Shown here piece after piece: positions 8,322-16,820 of a stretch of DNA of 64,000 nucleotides. This stretch comes from RI-231 sp041394905 (GTDB lineage: Bacteria; Acidobacteriota; Terriglobia; Bryobacterales; UBA6623): assembly GCA_041394905.1 (NCBI GenBank), contig JAWKHJ010000009.1, positions 1-64,000 on the forward strand, read 5' to 3'. The position numbers and the translations under genes are program-made. Numbering within the stretch: position 1 is the first letter of the stretch; the number at the start of each line of letters is the position of its first letter. The notes under the pieces are model-generated. The model did not search any database. It saw only the letters and a list, made by a program, of their open reading frames with translations, and was not told where the DNA came from.

Positions 8322-9128
8322 ATGACGCGGCGTCAGTTGGTCTCCACAATTCCTCTGCTCGGCTGGGCATGTGCAGCTCACGAACGGGAAACGGAGAGGG
8401 CCCCATCTCTGCGGCTGGAGGCGCGAGACGCTTCGGGAGTGCGCACTCTCGAGTGGCCGACGGCTGAGACCGCGATCATCGTCTGCGACATGTGGAACGA
8501 TCACTGGTGCAAGTCCGCGGCGCGCCGGGTGACGGAAATGGCTCCGCGTATGAACCAGACGCTCGAGGCCGCGCGCGCCCTGGGCGTTCGCATTGTCCAC
8601 GCCCCCTCGGACACGATCGACCACTACGCCGGATGGCCCCAAAGGGAGCGCATCTTGGCGTCGCCGCAAGTCGCGCCGCCGGTTGAGATTCAACGCTGGT
8701 GTTACCTCGAACCGGAGAAGGAGAAGGCCTTGCCGATCGACGACTCCGACGGCGGCTGCGACGATGAGAACCCGGTTGAGTCGCGCCCCTGGACCCAGGA
8801 GCATCCGGCGATCGAGATCGCCGATGGCGACGTGATCAGCGACCAGGGAACGGAGATCTACAACTACTTCGTCGAGCAGGGCGTGAAGCATGTAGCGCTG
8901 ATGGGCGTCCATGCAAACATGTGCGTGTTGGGACGTTCGTTCGGCGTGCGGCAACTCACGAAATTAGGCTTCGACGTCGCGGTCGTTCGCGACCTGACCG
9001 ATGCAATGTACGACCCGCGTGACGAACCCTACGTGAGCCACGAAGAAGGCACGCGGCTGGTCATCGAGCACATCGAGAAGCACTGGGCGCCGTCCATCCT
9101 TGCGGCGGATCTGACGAAAGCGGCCTAG
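8322..9128 (+). CDS. Isochorismatase-like cysteine hydrolase
   Basis: 268 residues with an N-terminal export-type leader (TRRQLVSTIPLLGWACA, RR plus hydrophobic stretch; a lipobox-like GWAC is possible). The isochorismatase-like fold shows TAIIVCDMWNDHW, with the catalytic-type Asp. Later comes the nucleophile segment ANMCVLGRSFGVRQL, where Cys follows the conserved turn. The middle Lys/Arg of the triad is not obvious. These enzymes hydrolyse amides such as nicotinamide or N-carbamoyl compounds; the substrate here is unknown. Its stop codon shares the palindrome CTAG (9125-9128) with the stop of the convergent batE gene. Confidence 0.8.
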   Translation: MTRRQLVSTIPLLGWACAAHERETERAPSLRLEARDASGVRTLEWPTAETAIIVCDMWNDHWCKSAARRVTEMAPRMNQTLEAARALGVRIVHAPSDTIDHYAGWPQRERILASPQVAPPVEIQRWCYLEPEKEKALPIDDSDGGCDDENPVESRPWTQEHPAIEIADGDVISDQGTEIYNYFVEQGVKHVALMGVHANMCVLGRSFGVRQLTKLGFDVAVVRDLTDAMYDPRDEPYVSHEEGTRLVIEHIEKHWAPSILAADLTKAA

Positions 9129-9934
9129 AGGGCCTCGCGGACCATTTCCACGTCTCGATCGCGCACCCAAAAGGTGCGGCCGTCGGGCAACTCGCCGTGG
9201 GACCAGTCCCCGCGGCGCTCGAGGACGCGAATCTCCGCGCCGGCGTGGAGAGGTTCGGTGAAGGCGGGCTCATAGTTGTCGCCATCGCCCTTGCGCGCGG
9301 TCGCTTCTTTGGCCACGATGACACCGGCGGCTTCGTCGCCCGCACGCCAGCCTTCAAACGCCACCGACAGCAGAAGCGCCGCAGCCAGGCCCCCGCAAAG
9401 CGCCAGAGCTGGACGCGGCACTCGCTCAGGACGGAACAAACGCAGCGCGGCCAAGCACCAAAAGGCAGCGGAAAAGACCGCGAGCAACGCTAGCCGCGTA
9501 CCGAACGAGAGGTCAAAGTGCCAGAACAGCAGCGTACGAAGCACGCGCGTTTCGGTTGGGTCGGCAAAGCGGTCGGTGCGCGCGGCGCGCGCGGCTTCGA
9601 GGTTCTGGCGCACGTTCGAATCCGACGGAGCCAAGGCCTGGGCGCGCCGGTAGTTCAAGATCGCGCGGCCGAAATCGCCCGAGCGAAAGTAGGCGTTACC
9701 CAGATCGTAGAACAGCTTGGCATTGCGGATGCCGCCCTCGTCGAGCAAGCGCTCGTAGCGTAGCGCGGCGGATTGATACAGCCCGAAGGCCTCGCGCGGA
9801 TCGGTCGTCTCGCCGGCCTGTCGGAACGCGCCGTTGGCTTCGTCGAAGAGCTGCTTGGCCTGCTGGGCGTCGAGCGCAGCGGGCAACGGATGCACGCAAA
9901 CAAGCAGCGAGAGCAGTGCAACAGCAAGCCTCAA
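9125..9934 (-). CDS. batE: BatE-like TPR/SH3 protein of the Bat operon
   Basis: 269 residues. A signal peptide is followed by TPR repeats (AKLFYDLGNAYFRSGDFGRAILNYRRAQALAP), two transmembrane segments (~130-150 and ~165-185) and a C-terminal SH3-like domain (ATARKGDGDNYEPAFTEPLHAGAEI...GELPDGRTFWVRDRDVEMV). This layout is that of BatE in the Bacteroides-aerotolerance-type operon. It would sit in the inner membrane with the SH3 domain periplasmic. The start overlaps the stop of the batD C-terminal part by ATGA, so translation is coupled. Last gene of the operon. Confidence 0.8.
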   Translation of the reverse strand: MRLAVALLSLLVCVHPLPAALDAQQAKQLFDEANGAFRQAGETTDPREAFGLYQSAALRYERLLDEGGIRNAKLFYDLGNAYFRSGDFGRAILNYRRAQALAPSDSNVRQNLEAARAARTDRFADPTETRVLRTLLFWHFDLSFGTRLALLAVFSAAFWCLAALRLFRPERVPRPALALCGGLAAALLLSVAFEGWRAGDEAAGVIVAKEATARKGDGDNYEPAFTEPLHAGAEIRVLERRGDWSHGELPDGRTFWVRDRDVEMVREAL

Positions 9935-10470
9935 CGCGCGCCTCCGAGCGTGCGCTCAACCGCACGGCCAGACTCCAACGCTTTGCTCTGCAGCTCAGCG
10001 GGCGTCAGGCCGCTGACCGCCCCGCCGGCATAACGGGCCGCCTCGCAGACGGCAAAGACTTGGCGCAAATCTTGGCGCGTATCCGCGTCCACGCCGCGCG
10101 CCCGCAGCGGGCCTTCGACGTCGGCGAAAGTCAGCGCGCCCGGCGGCAGATCGAGTCTGGCGCGCAGGTAGGCGCGCAACTTCTCGAGCAGGCTGCTCGC
10201 GAAGCCGGCTTCGACCGAAGGCGTGAGCGCCGCAAGCTCGTGCAAGGCCGCATGGGCCGCAACCGTAGCGGGATCGGCCTCGCGACGGCGGCGGATGGCG
10301 AGCAAAGCCAGCAGGCCGAAATACGCGGCAGGCGGCCCGCCCAAGGCGACCACCCACAGGGGCGAGCTGACCAGCCGGCCAAGGCCGGGGTGGTGGTCGA
10401 CGAGAGCGTCGTCGTCCTCGTAGTTGTGCGCGATGCCGCCCTCGGCGCTCTCGAGCTCACCGTGCGTCAT
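9931..10470 (-). CDS. batD: BatD C-terminal part
   Basis: 179 residues. It has a transmembrane segment (PLWVVALGGPPAAYFGLLALLAI, ~37-60) followed by a basic stop-transfer and a cytoplasmic helical domain (ALHELAAL..LRAYLRARLDLPPGALTFADVEGPL..). This matches the C-terminal region of BatD proteins. The ATG overlaps the preceding TGA (ATGA at 10467-10470), so it could be a separately translated gene. In most relatives this region is continuous with the BatD beta domains, so a lost base at this point is the simpler reading. Confidence 0.7.
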   Translation of the reverse strand: MTHGELESAEGGIAHNYEDDDALVDHHPGLGRLVSSPLWVVALGGPPAAYFGLLALLAIRRRREADPATVAAHAALHELAALTPSVEAGFASSLLEKLRAYLRARLDLPPGALTFADVEGPLRARGVDADTRQDLRQVFAVCEAARYAGGAVSGLTPAELQSKALESGRAVERTLGGAR

Positions 10471-11778
10471 GCCATTTGGCCCGGCGCCTCGGCGTCGGAG
10501 AGCGTCAGCACGCGCGTCCCGCTCACTTCGATCGGAATCGGATCGGTGCGGCCGACCATGTACTCGCCGCGGTCGGGATCGAAGTAGGAGAAGTCCAGCT
10601 CGGGAATTTCAGTGATCCGCGGATCTTTCGCGCGAATGGTCTGCGAGAACACTTTGGCGCGGTCCACGATCTCACCCGCCGCCATCTCCTCCGGGATTTT
10701 GAACCCTTCTACAAGCTCGGTCTGCTGAGCGAGATCCGGCAAGCGAACGTAGTCGAGATATTCCGGCCCAGAGACGCGAATCGTCAACGTGATGGGATCG
10801 CCGACGCTCACCGCCGTCGGAACGGCGTGGGCATCGAAATGGAAGTTCCCGATCAGGCCGCTGAAGTTCGCCGGCTTGCCTTGCTCGGGCAGAGGCAATA
10901 CCTCGAGAGTCAGCGGGTTCGACGGAATCGCGAGGTGCTCGTAGCCGCGCTTCGAGCCAAGAAGGAATCGCCGAAGAAGTCGTCGAAGAGGCTGCGCGGA
11001 CGCGCGGCCGAGGCGCGAATGGCGCGGAAGGACACGACCGTGGGCTCGAGCGTCATCGTACCCGGCGTCCGGGCGACGACGGCCTTGCGAAACTCGACCG
11101 CGACCATCTGGTAGCCGTCGAGCACGCGCTCGTCCTTGATCGCCGTAACGCGCGATTCGCCCACGGGCACGTCGACAGTTTCGGAGCCGCGTCTTCCGCT
11201 CTCGCGCGGGTCGAAGGTCTCGAAGCGCTTGTCGTCGAGCAGCGGCATGGTGAAGGCAAACTGATCGACGTTGCGGCCCACGTACCAAGTGGTGGTGAGC
11301 ATAACCGGCTCGCCCACATAGACTTTGCTCTTCGAGAGCGATTGCTTCAAACGGAAGTCGTGAATCTCCGCCGGCGGGCTGACGTGGAGCCGAATGGAGT
11401 TAGTGACCGTGCTGGCGCCGTCGGCGCGCACGGTTACGGGCGGGATGATGACATCGCCCTCACGCTTAGGCGCGATTTGGAACTGGAACGTGTAGCCGCG
11501 CTGCACGTTCCGGGTGACGCGGCCATTGATGATGGTGATCGACTGGCTATTGTTGGCCGCGCCGCCTGCGTCCTTGACGGCGAAGTCCCTGCGTAGGGCC
11601 GAGACGTCGGGCCGCTCGGGGGCGTCGGCGCCTCCACTTGGATTTGCAGCAAGAGCGTCTGGCCGACATAGGGGCTTTGCGTCTCGACAACGGCGCGGGC
11701 GCTGAGGCCCTGCGCGCGCACCGGCGCCGTGGACGCAAGCAGCGCCCAAGCCAGCACCAATGTTGCGCTGAGCCGCAT
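10467..11778 (-). pseudogene. batD: BatD N-terminal and middle parts, frameshifted
   Basis: The frame begins at ATG 11778 with a signal peptide (MRLSATLVLAWALLASTAPVRAQ) and the BatD opening strand (SARAVVETQSPYVGQTLLLQIQVE). Near 11635 the frame changes: restoring one G in the GGG of VEGADAPERPDVSAL joins it to the frame ending at 10910, which covers the first two beta domains (INGRVTRNVQRGYTFQFQIAPKREGDVIIPP). Near 10970 a second shift (DDFFGDSF / LLGSKRGYEH) joins to the frame ending at 10467. The whole is an Ig-like, periplasmic BatD 'oxygen tolerance' protein. Both shifts lie at short repeats and are probably assembly errors. Confidence 0.75.
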
Positions 11779-11781
11779 CGT

Positions 11782-12876
11782 TTACCAGTCCTTGTCGACT
11801 TTCGTCTGCTGGCCGAGCATGAGCATTCGCCGCCGGCGGCGGTTCGAACGCTCTTCATTGAGGATATCCTGCGGAGACTGCTCCAGGGCCTGTAAACGTT
11901 GTTGCTGGTCCTGGGGCGGAGGGGCTGAGCCTGCCTGTTGCGGGGGCTGTTGCGGCCCGTTCTTACCCGGGTCGCCGCCCAAGGAAGAGAGCGCGTCTTC
12001 GAGCCGCTGGCGGGCCTGCTGCTGCGGGCCTTTCGCCTGGTCCAACTGATTCTGCCCTAGCTGCTGCGAAGCGCTCTGCTGCTGTTGGGCCGCTTGCTCG
12101 AGCTGTTCCTTGGCTTTCTGTTCTTGCGGCGTCGCCTGTTGCTTGTCGAGCTGCTTCGCCATCTCACGCGACTGCTGCTCGAGCTCCTTCTGCTGCTGAG
12201 CCAAGTCCTGCGCCTGCTTTTCCTGGTCCTGCTGACTCTGCTGATTCTGAGGATTCTGGCGCTGCTGCTCGAGGTCCTCGCGCTGTTGGCTCAGCTCTTT
12301 CTGGCGCTCGAGGTTCTCCTCGATGTCTTTCTGGAGTTGCTCCTGCTCGTCGCTGGATTGCCCGCCGGCGGGCGCGTTGCGCATCTGGTCGAGCAGCTCC
12401 TTCATGCGGCGGCGCGCCATCGCGATGTTGTGCTGCGCATCGGCCAGCTTGGGGTCGACTTCGAGCGCTTGCTGGTAGCTCTCGACAGCGTTCTCTAGCG
12501 CGCCCACGGCTTCGCGCGGATTGGTGCGCGCGTCCGCCTCGCTCGAGCGGAAGAAGGCGTTTCCCAGGTTATAGCGGCTCAGCGACTCGCCCTGCTTGTC
12601 GCCGGAGTCGCGCGCCATCTGCGCCGCCTGCTGAAAGGCTGTCACTGCCTGCGTATATTCGTCGATGCGGTAAAGAGCCGCGCCCAGATTGAAGTGCGCC
12701 AAATAGGAGTCCGGCGACTGCTCCGAGGCCAGTCGATAATTCTTGAGCGCTTCCTGGTATTCCTCGTCGTGGTACTGCTTGTTACCTTCGTTCACCAACG
12801 ACCGCAGGGTCGCGGCGCCGCAGACGGCGGCCAGCGCAAGTACGAAAAAGGACAATCTGATCGCGAATCGGCTCAT
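11782..12876 (-). CDS. batC: BatC-like TPR protein with Gln-rich tail
   Basis: 364 residues from the ATG at 12876, which overlaps the batB stop by ATGA; the upstream in-frame extension lies inside batB. A signal peptide (FFVLALAAVCGA) is followed by three or four TPR units (SYLAHFNLGAALYRIDEYTQAV, then LSRYNLGNAFFR, then LADAQHNIAMARRR). Residues ~190-330 are an extreme low-complexity Gln/Glu/Lys run that should form a coiled coil, and a basic patch RRRRR lies near the end. The TPR part is the usual BatC component. The antisense of the Gln run looks like a Leu-rich membrane ORF, which is an artefact. Confidence 0.8.
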   Translation of the reverse strand: MSRFAIRLSFFVLALAAVCGAATLRSLVNEGNKQYHDEEYQEALKNYRLASEQSPDSYLAHFNLGAALYRIDEYTQAVTAFQQAAQMARDSGDKQGESLSRYNLGNAFFRSSEADARTNPREAVGALENAVESYQQALEVDPKLADAQHNIAMARRRMKELLDQMRNAPAGGQSSDEQEQLQKDIEENLERQKELSQQREDLEQQRQNPQNQQSQQDQEKQAQDLAQQQKELEQQSREMAKQLDKQQATPQEQKAKEQLEQAAQQQQSASQQLGQNQLDQAKGPQQQARQRLEDALSSLGGDPGKNGPQQPPQQAGSAPPPQDQQQRLQALEQSPQDILNEERSNRRRRRMLMLGQQTKVDKDW

Positions 12877-13886
12877 GCTTTCCTCTCGCGGATCAAAGCT
12901 TCGCAACATAGCAGAACAAATCCAAGCGCCAAGAAGAATTGGAACTTCTCTTCGTACCGCGCGATGGTCATCTCGTCGACCTCGCGGCGCGCCGCACCGG
13001 TGATCAACTGCTGGTAGATGTCGCCAAAGTCGATCGCGCCGGTGGCGACGTTGAAGTATTGCCCCCCGGGCGTGACGGCGACCATCTGCCGTAGCGTGGC
13101 CGCGTCGAGCCTGGACCAAACTTCCTGCCCTTTATATTGCAAGAAAGTGGTCTCGCCGTTGGGTTCCTCGATCGGGATACGCCGACCGACATTCTCGTCC
13201 CCCAGCCCAATCGCGATCAAGCGAATGCCGCGCTTGGCCGCCTCGCGCGCGGCCTCCACCGGAAAGCTCTCCTGGTCTTCGCCGTCGGTGATCAGCACGA
13301 TATCGCGATACTGGCTCGACTTGTTGTCGTAAACATCACTCAACGCTTTGCGAATGCCATCGCCGATGAGGCTTCCGCCCAGTGGCACACTGTCGGTCGA
13401 CAAGTCTTCTAGGGCCATGCGGAAGAATCCGTAGTCGAGCGTCAAGGGACACTTGACCGACGCTGATCCCGCAAACGCCACCAACGCGACCCGATCGCCT
13501 TGCAGGCGCGCCAATGCGTCCAGCACCGCCAGCTTGGCTCGTTCCAGGCGGTTGGGGCGTAGATCCTCGGCGAGCATACTGCGTGAAACGTCGATCAAGA
13601 AGACGATGTCCCGCCCTTGCCGCGTTACGCGCTGGGGAATCAGATTCCAAGCCGGCCGCGCGCAACCGAGAATCACCAGCACGACGCCGGCGATGAAGAC
13701 GATGTTCTTCCAACGCCGCCGCGACCCGTCAGCCGCGCGTCCGATCTTGGCCAACATGCCGGCGGCGGCGAAGCGCGCCATGGCTTGCTTGCGCTTGTTC
13801 GCCGCGCGATAGAACAGCCACGCCAGCAGCGGCGCCAGCCACAGCAGGTGGAGCAACTCGACTTGATGCAGGCGAAATTCGTTCAT
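12873..13886 (-). CDS. batB: BatB, VWA-domain membrane protein
   Basis: 337 residues. Two N-terminal membrane segments (~10-25 and ~61-77) precede a von Willebrand A domain with an intact metal-ion-dependent adhesion site (D99-V-S-R-S, later Thr, and TDGED). A C-terminal membrane helix (FFLALGFVLLCCEAL) places the VWA domain on the periplasmic side. The protein is of normal length and intact. The start overlaps the batA stop by ATGA. BatA and BatB form the paired VWA module of this operon; MoxR-type ATPases are thought to act on such VWA partners. Confidence 0.88.
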   Translation of the reverse strand: MNEFRLHQVELLHLLWLAPLLAWLFYRAANKRKQAMARFAAAGMLAKIGRAADGSRRRWKNIVFIAGVVLVILGCARPAWNLIPQRVTRQGRDIVFLIDVSRSMLAEDLRPNRLERAKLAVLDALARLQGDRVALVAFAGSASVKCPLTLDYGFFRMALEDLSTDSVPLGGSLIGDGIRKALSDVYDNKSSQYRDIVLITDGEDQESFPVEAAREAAKRGIRLIAIGLGDENVGRRIPIEEPNGETTFLQYKGQEVWSRLDAATLRQMVAVTPGGQYFNVATGAIDFGDIYQQLITGAARREVDEMTIARYEEKFQFFLALGFVLLCCEALIRERKA

Positions 13887-14938
13887 GGAATCGTCCGCAA
13901 AACCGTGGAGCGCAGGATGGCTTCCACCACTGCAAAGAAGAGTGCGAACAGCGCGAAGGGAGTGTAGAGCTCGCGATAGTTGAGGTAGCGCACCGCCTCG
14001 ATCTCGCTCTTTTCGAGTTGGTCGATCTCGCGGTAGATGTCGATGAGCGACTCGGAATCTTCCGCCAAGCGGTAGACGCCGCCGGTGGTCTCGGCCAAGG
14101 CCCGCAGCGAAGCGTCATCGACGCCGGGCGTCTTTGGCACGTTGAAGATGCCGAAGCCGGTGGAGATCTGCTTGTCTTCGCCGACGCCGATGGCATAGAC
14201 GCGGATGCCCCATTCCTTGGCAAGCTCGGCGGCCTCTTCGACCGAGCGCTCGCCGGCGTTGTTCTCGCCGTCGGTGAGCAGGATCACGATCTTGCTCTTG
14301 ATCTCGTAGTCTGGGTCGAAGTCGGCCTTGCCCAGCTTGCGGGCGAGCTCCTGCTCGGCGTTCCGCAACCGTGCGGCGGCCAGGGCGACGGCGTCGCCGA
14401 TGGCGGTTCCGTCCTCAGGACGCTGGTCGACGAGCTTGACAGTCGAGATGAGCTCCTCGAGCGTGCCGTGCGAGAAGGTGAGCGGGCAAACCGTATCCGG
14501 GTAGCGTGCAAACGTGATCATGCCGATCAAGTCTGACGGCCGGCCGGGGAGGTCGCCCTTGGAGTCGACAAAGTCTTCGAAGACGCGTTTGACCACGCCC
14601 AGGCGGTTCTCGCGCAAGCCCTTGTAGCGCATCTCCGCGCCCATGCTGCTGGAGCGGTCGACGACCATCTCGATGGCAACGCCGCGGCTGATGTCGCGCA
14701 CGGTCTCGACGCCCATTTGCGGCCGGGCGAGCGCCACCACCAGCAGGATCAGCGCGGTGACGCGCAACACAGCCGGAAGCAGCGAAAGCGACTGTCGCCA
14801 CGAGCCGCCGGACTTGCGCGCCGCAGCCGTTACGGGGAAGTACAGCAGCGGCTTGTCGTCGCGCTTGGAGCGCAGCCAATAGACCAGCGGTAGCAGCGCC
14901 AGCAGCAGGAACATCCACGGAGATTCGAATCGCAGCAT
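13883..14938 (-). CDS. batA: BatA, VWA-domain membrane protein
   Basis: 351 residues with two N-terminal membrane segments (~8-22 and ~60-72), a VWA domain with the metal site D94-R-S-S-S, then TDGENN, and a final membrane helix (YTPFALFALFFAVVEAIL). It is the paralogue of batB immediately downstream and has the usual BatA architecture. It lies 18 bases after the preceding open reading frame. Confidence 0.88.
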   Translation of the reverse strand: MLRFESPWMFLLLALLPLVYWLRSKRDDKPLLYFPVTAAARKSGGSWRQSLSLLPAVLRVTALILLVVALARPQMGVETVRDISRGVAIEMVVDRSSSMGAEMRYKGLRENRLGVVKRVFEDFVDSKGDLPGRPSDLIGMITFARYPDTVCPLTFSHGTLEELISTVKLVDQRPEDGTAIGDAVALAAARLRNAEQELARKLGKADFDPDYEIKSKIVILLTDGENNAGERSVEEAAELAKEWGIRVYAIGVGEDKQISTGFGIFNVPKTPGVDDASLRALAETTGGVYRLAEDSESLIDIYREIDQLEKSEIEAVRYLNYRELYTPFALFALFFAVVEAILRSTVLRTIP

Positions 14939-14956
14939 GCGCTTGCTCCTCGTCCG

Positions 14957-15457
14957 CTAGGCGCGCGGCACGACGGGGCCCTCCGGGACGGTTTCAGGTT
15001 TTGGCTTGGTCTCGGTGATGAACCTTCGGCAAGCGGCCAGAGTCGCATCAATCTGCGGCGGGATCGGACGCGATTCGGCAAACTTCACCATGTCGGTATG
15101 TTCGAGGAACTGCCGCAGCAAAGCGCGGTGCGCGGGGTCGAAGCCGAGCGTGCGGCGCAGCTCCGAGAGAAACTCCTCCGTGGTTTGTTCCGGGGCGCGC
15201 AGTCCGAAGCGCGCCTCGATGTAGCGGCGCAGAATGTCGGACACGCGACCGTAGAGCTCTTTGATGCGGCCCTGCTCGGCCAAACCCTCGGCGACGAGCG
15301 CATCGAGCTCGCTCAGGGCGATCTCGTCAATGGGCCGGAGCGGCTCGACCGGGACCGGCGCGGGCTTGCGTTGTGAGCGCCACCACAACCACAGGCCGCC
15401 CAGCAGAGCCAGGGCGAGCAAGCCTCCGGCGATCGCCCAGCCCAGCGGAAACGGCAT
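14957..15457 (-). CDS. Membrane segment and cytoplasmic domain of the DUF4381-like Bat-operon protein
   Basis: 166 residues starting with a membrane helix (LGWAIAGGLLALALLGGLWLWW). A basic/Pro linker and a helical domain (ELYGRVSDILRRYIEARFGLRAPEQTTEEFLSELRR) follow, of the kind seen at the C-terminus of the DUF4381/BatD-like protein that lies between DUF58 and BatA in such operons. The preceding frame (15313-15945) supplies its periplasmic half. Inserting or removing one base near 15460 joins DIRDP to LAMPFPLGWAIAGG. So this is the second half of one gene, not an independent protein. Confidence 0.7.
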   Translation of the reverse strand: MPFPLGWAIAGGLLALALLGGLWLWWRSQRKPAPVPVEPLRPIDEIALSELDALVAEGLAEQGRIKELYGRVSDILRRYIEARFGLRAPEQTTEEFLSELRRTLGFDPAHRALLRQFLEHTDMVKFAESRPIPPQIDATLAACRRFITETKPKPETVPEGPVVPRA

Positions 15458-15945
15458 GGCGAGGGGTCGCGTATGTCGCGCAGCTCGGCGGTCTGCTCCT
15501 CAGCCGACGCGACCGGGTCGACGTTGATCTCAAACGCCTCGGTCTTGGCCACGCCGGGCTGCTCGCCGCCCTTGTCCTGGTAGCGGACTTCGATCTCCGG
15601 AATCATGATCGGACCAGGCACGTAAGGTTCGATTAGGTAACTTTGCTCGACGTGGACCTTGCCGTCCTCGCCCAGCTTCGGCGAGCTGGTGTCCGACACG
15701 GCGGACCGGAAATCGATCTCGCTGCCCAGCCTGTCCGGGAAGTCGATTTCGTAGGTTTCCGGGTAAGCCGCCTCGACGCGAATCGTCACGTTGTCGGCCA
15801 CACTGATGCGGTCGCGGGCCACGCGGAGCGTCAGCTCAACCTCGCCCGACGACGTGGTCTTCTGAATGGCAGCAGGCGGCGGAGGCGGCGCGGACTCGCA
15901 ACCCGCCCACAGCGCCGCGACGGCGATCAGCGCGACCAGCCGCAT
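15313..15945 (-). CDS. Lipoprotein-like N-terminal half of the DUF4381/BatD-like protein
   Basis: The genuine part is 15945 down to about 15460. It has a lipoprotein-type signal (VALIAVAALWAGC), a Pro-rich linker and Ig-like beta strands (EVELTLRVARDRISVADNVTIRVEAAYPETYEIDFP). After ..AELRDIRDP the frame is wrong, and the continuation is the 14957-15457 frame with its membrane helix. The ATG overlaps the DUF58 stop (TGATG). The intact protein would be about 325 residues: periplasmic beta domain, one membrane helix and a cytoplasmic domain. Confidence 0.7.
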   Translation of the reverse strand: MRLVALIAVAALWAGCESAPPPPPAAIQKTTSSGEVELTLRVARDRISVADNVTIRVEAAYPETYEIDFPDRLGSEIDFRSAVSDTSSPKLGEDGKVHVEQSYLIEPYVPGPIMIPEIEVRYQDKGGEQPGVAKTEAFEINVDPVASAEEQTAELRDIRDPSPCRFRWAGRSPEACSPWLCWAACGCGGAHNASPRRSRSSRSGPLTRSP

Positions 15946-16820
15946 CAGACGCGCCGCTCCCGTTTGCGAAAGAACGACATCAGGTCGCGCACGTAGTCTT
16001 CGCCCGCCAGAACTTGGATCTCGTCGACGCCGGTGGAGCGAAACAGCTCCTGACGCTGCTTGTCGCGCACGCGGCCCAACGCCTCGAAGCGGCTACGGAC
16101 GGCTTCGCTCGAGGTGTCGAGCAACACGCGCTCACCCGTCTCCGGGTCTTCGAGCTCGACGAGACCGACGTCCGGCAGATCCCGTTCGCGCGGATCGAGT
16201 ACGGAGACCGCGACCAGATCGTGGCGTCCAGCGACCAGCCGCAACGGTTTGAGGTATTCGTGGGCCAGAAAGTCCGAAATCAGGAAGACGATCGAGCGCC
16301 GTCGGGAGATCCGCCCGATGAACTCGAGCGCCGCCGCGAGGTCAGTTCCCCGCCCCTCTGGCTCGAGCTTGAGCAAATCCCGGACGACGCGCAGCACATG
16401 CGAGGCGCCCTTCTTCGGCGGAATGAACTTCTCCACGCGATCGGTAAAGGCGACCACGCCGACCTTGTCGTTGTTTTTGATGGCCGAGAAAGCCAGCAAC
16501 GCACAAAGCTCGGCGGCAACTTCATTCTTGAGCTGGCCGCCGCTGCCGAAAGCGCCCGAACCGGACAAGTCGACAGCGAGCAGCACGGTCAGCTCACGCT
16601 CCTCGACGAAGCGCTTGACGTGCGGCGTGCCCGTGCGCGCGGTCACGTTCCAGTCGATCGTGCGCACGTCGTCGCCCGGCGTGTATTCGCGGACCTCGTC
16701 GAACTCCATCCCGCGCCCCTTGAAGACGCTGTGGTACTCGCCTGCGAGGGTATCGTTCACCGCGCGGCGGGTCGTGATCTCGATCAGACGAATCTTCTTC
16801 GCAAGCTCCTTCGAGATCAT
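15945..16820 (-). CDS. DUF58 domain protein (VWA-like)
   Basis: 291 residues. It carries the hallmark DUF58 segment GRGMEFDEVREYTPGDD..IDWNVTARTG (residues ~35-63) and a VWA-like fold with DLSGSGAFG in place of the perfect MIDAS DxSxS. It is soluble, without signal or membrane helix. DUF58 proteins are almost always encoded next to MoxR ATPases, as here, and are thought to be MoxR clients or partners. Its start overlaps the moxR stop by ATGA. Confidence 0.9.
   Translation of the reverse strand: MISKELAKKIRLIEITTRRAVNDTLAGEYHSVFKGRGMEFDEVREYTPGDDVRTIDWNVTARTGTPHVKRFVEERELTVLLAVDLSGSGAFGSGGQLKNEVAAELCALLAFSAIKNNDKVGVVAFTDRVEKFIPPKKGASHVLRVVRDLLKLEPEGRGTDLAAALEFIGRISRRRSIVFLISDFLAHEYLKPLRLVAGRHDLVAVSVLDPRERDLPDVGLVELEDPETGERVLLDTSSEAVRSRFEALGRVRDKQRQELFRSTGVDEIQVLAGEDYVRDLMSFFRKRERRV

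Noticed and set aside
12085..12498. A 137-residue Leu-rich membrane-like ORF on the plus strand
   Set aside because: It is the exact antisense of the Gln/Glu-rich tail of batC; CAG/CTG runs read backwards give Leu. No ribosome site and no homology.
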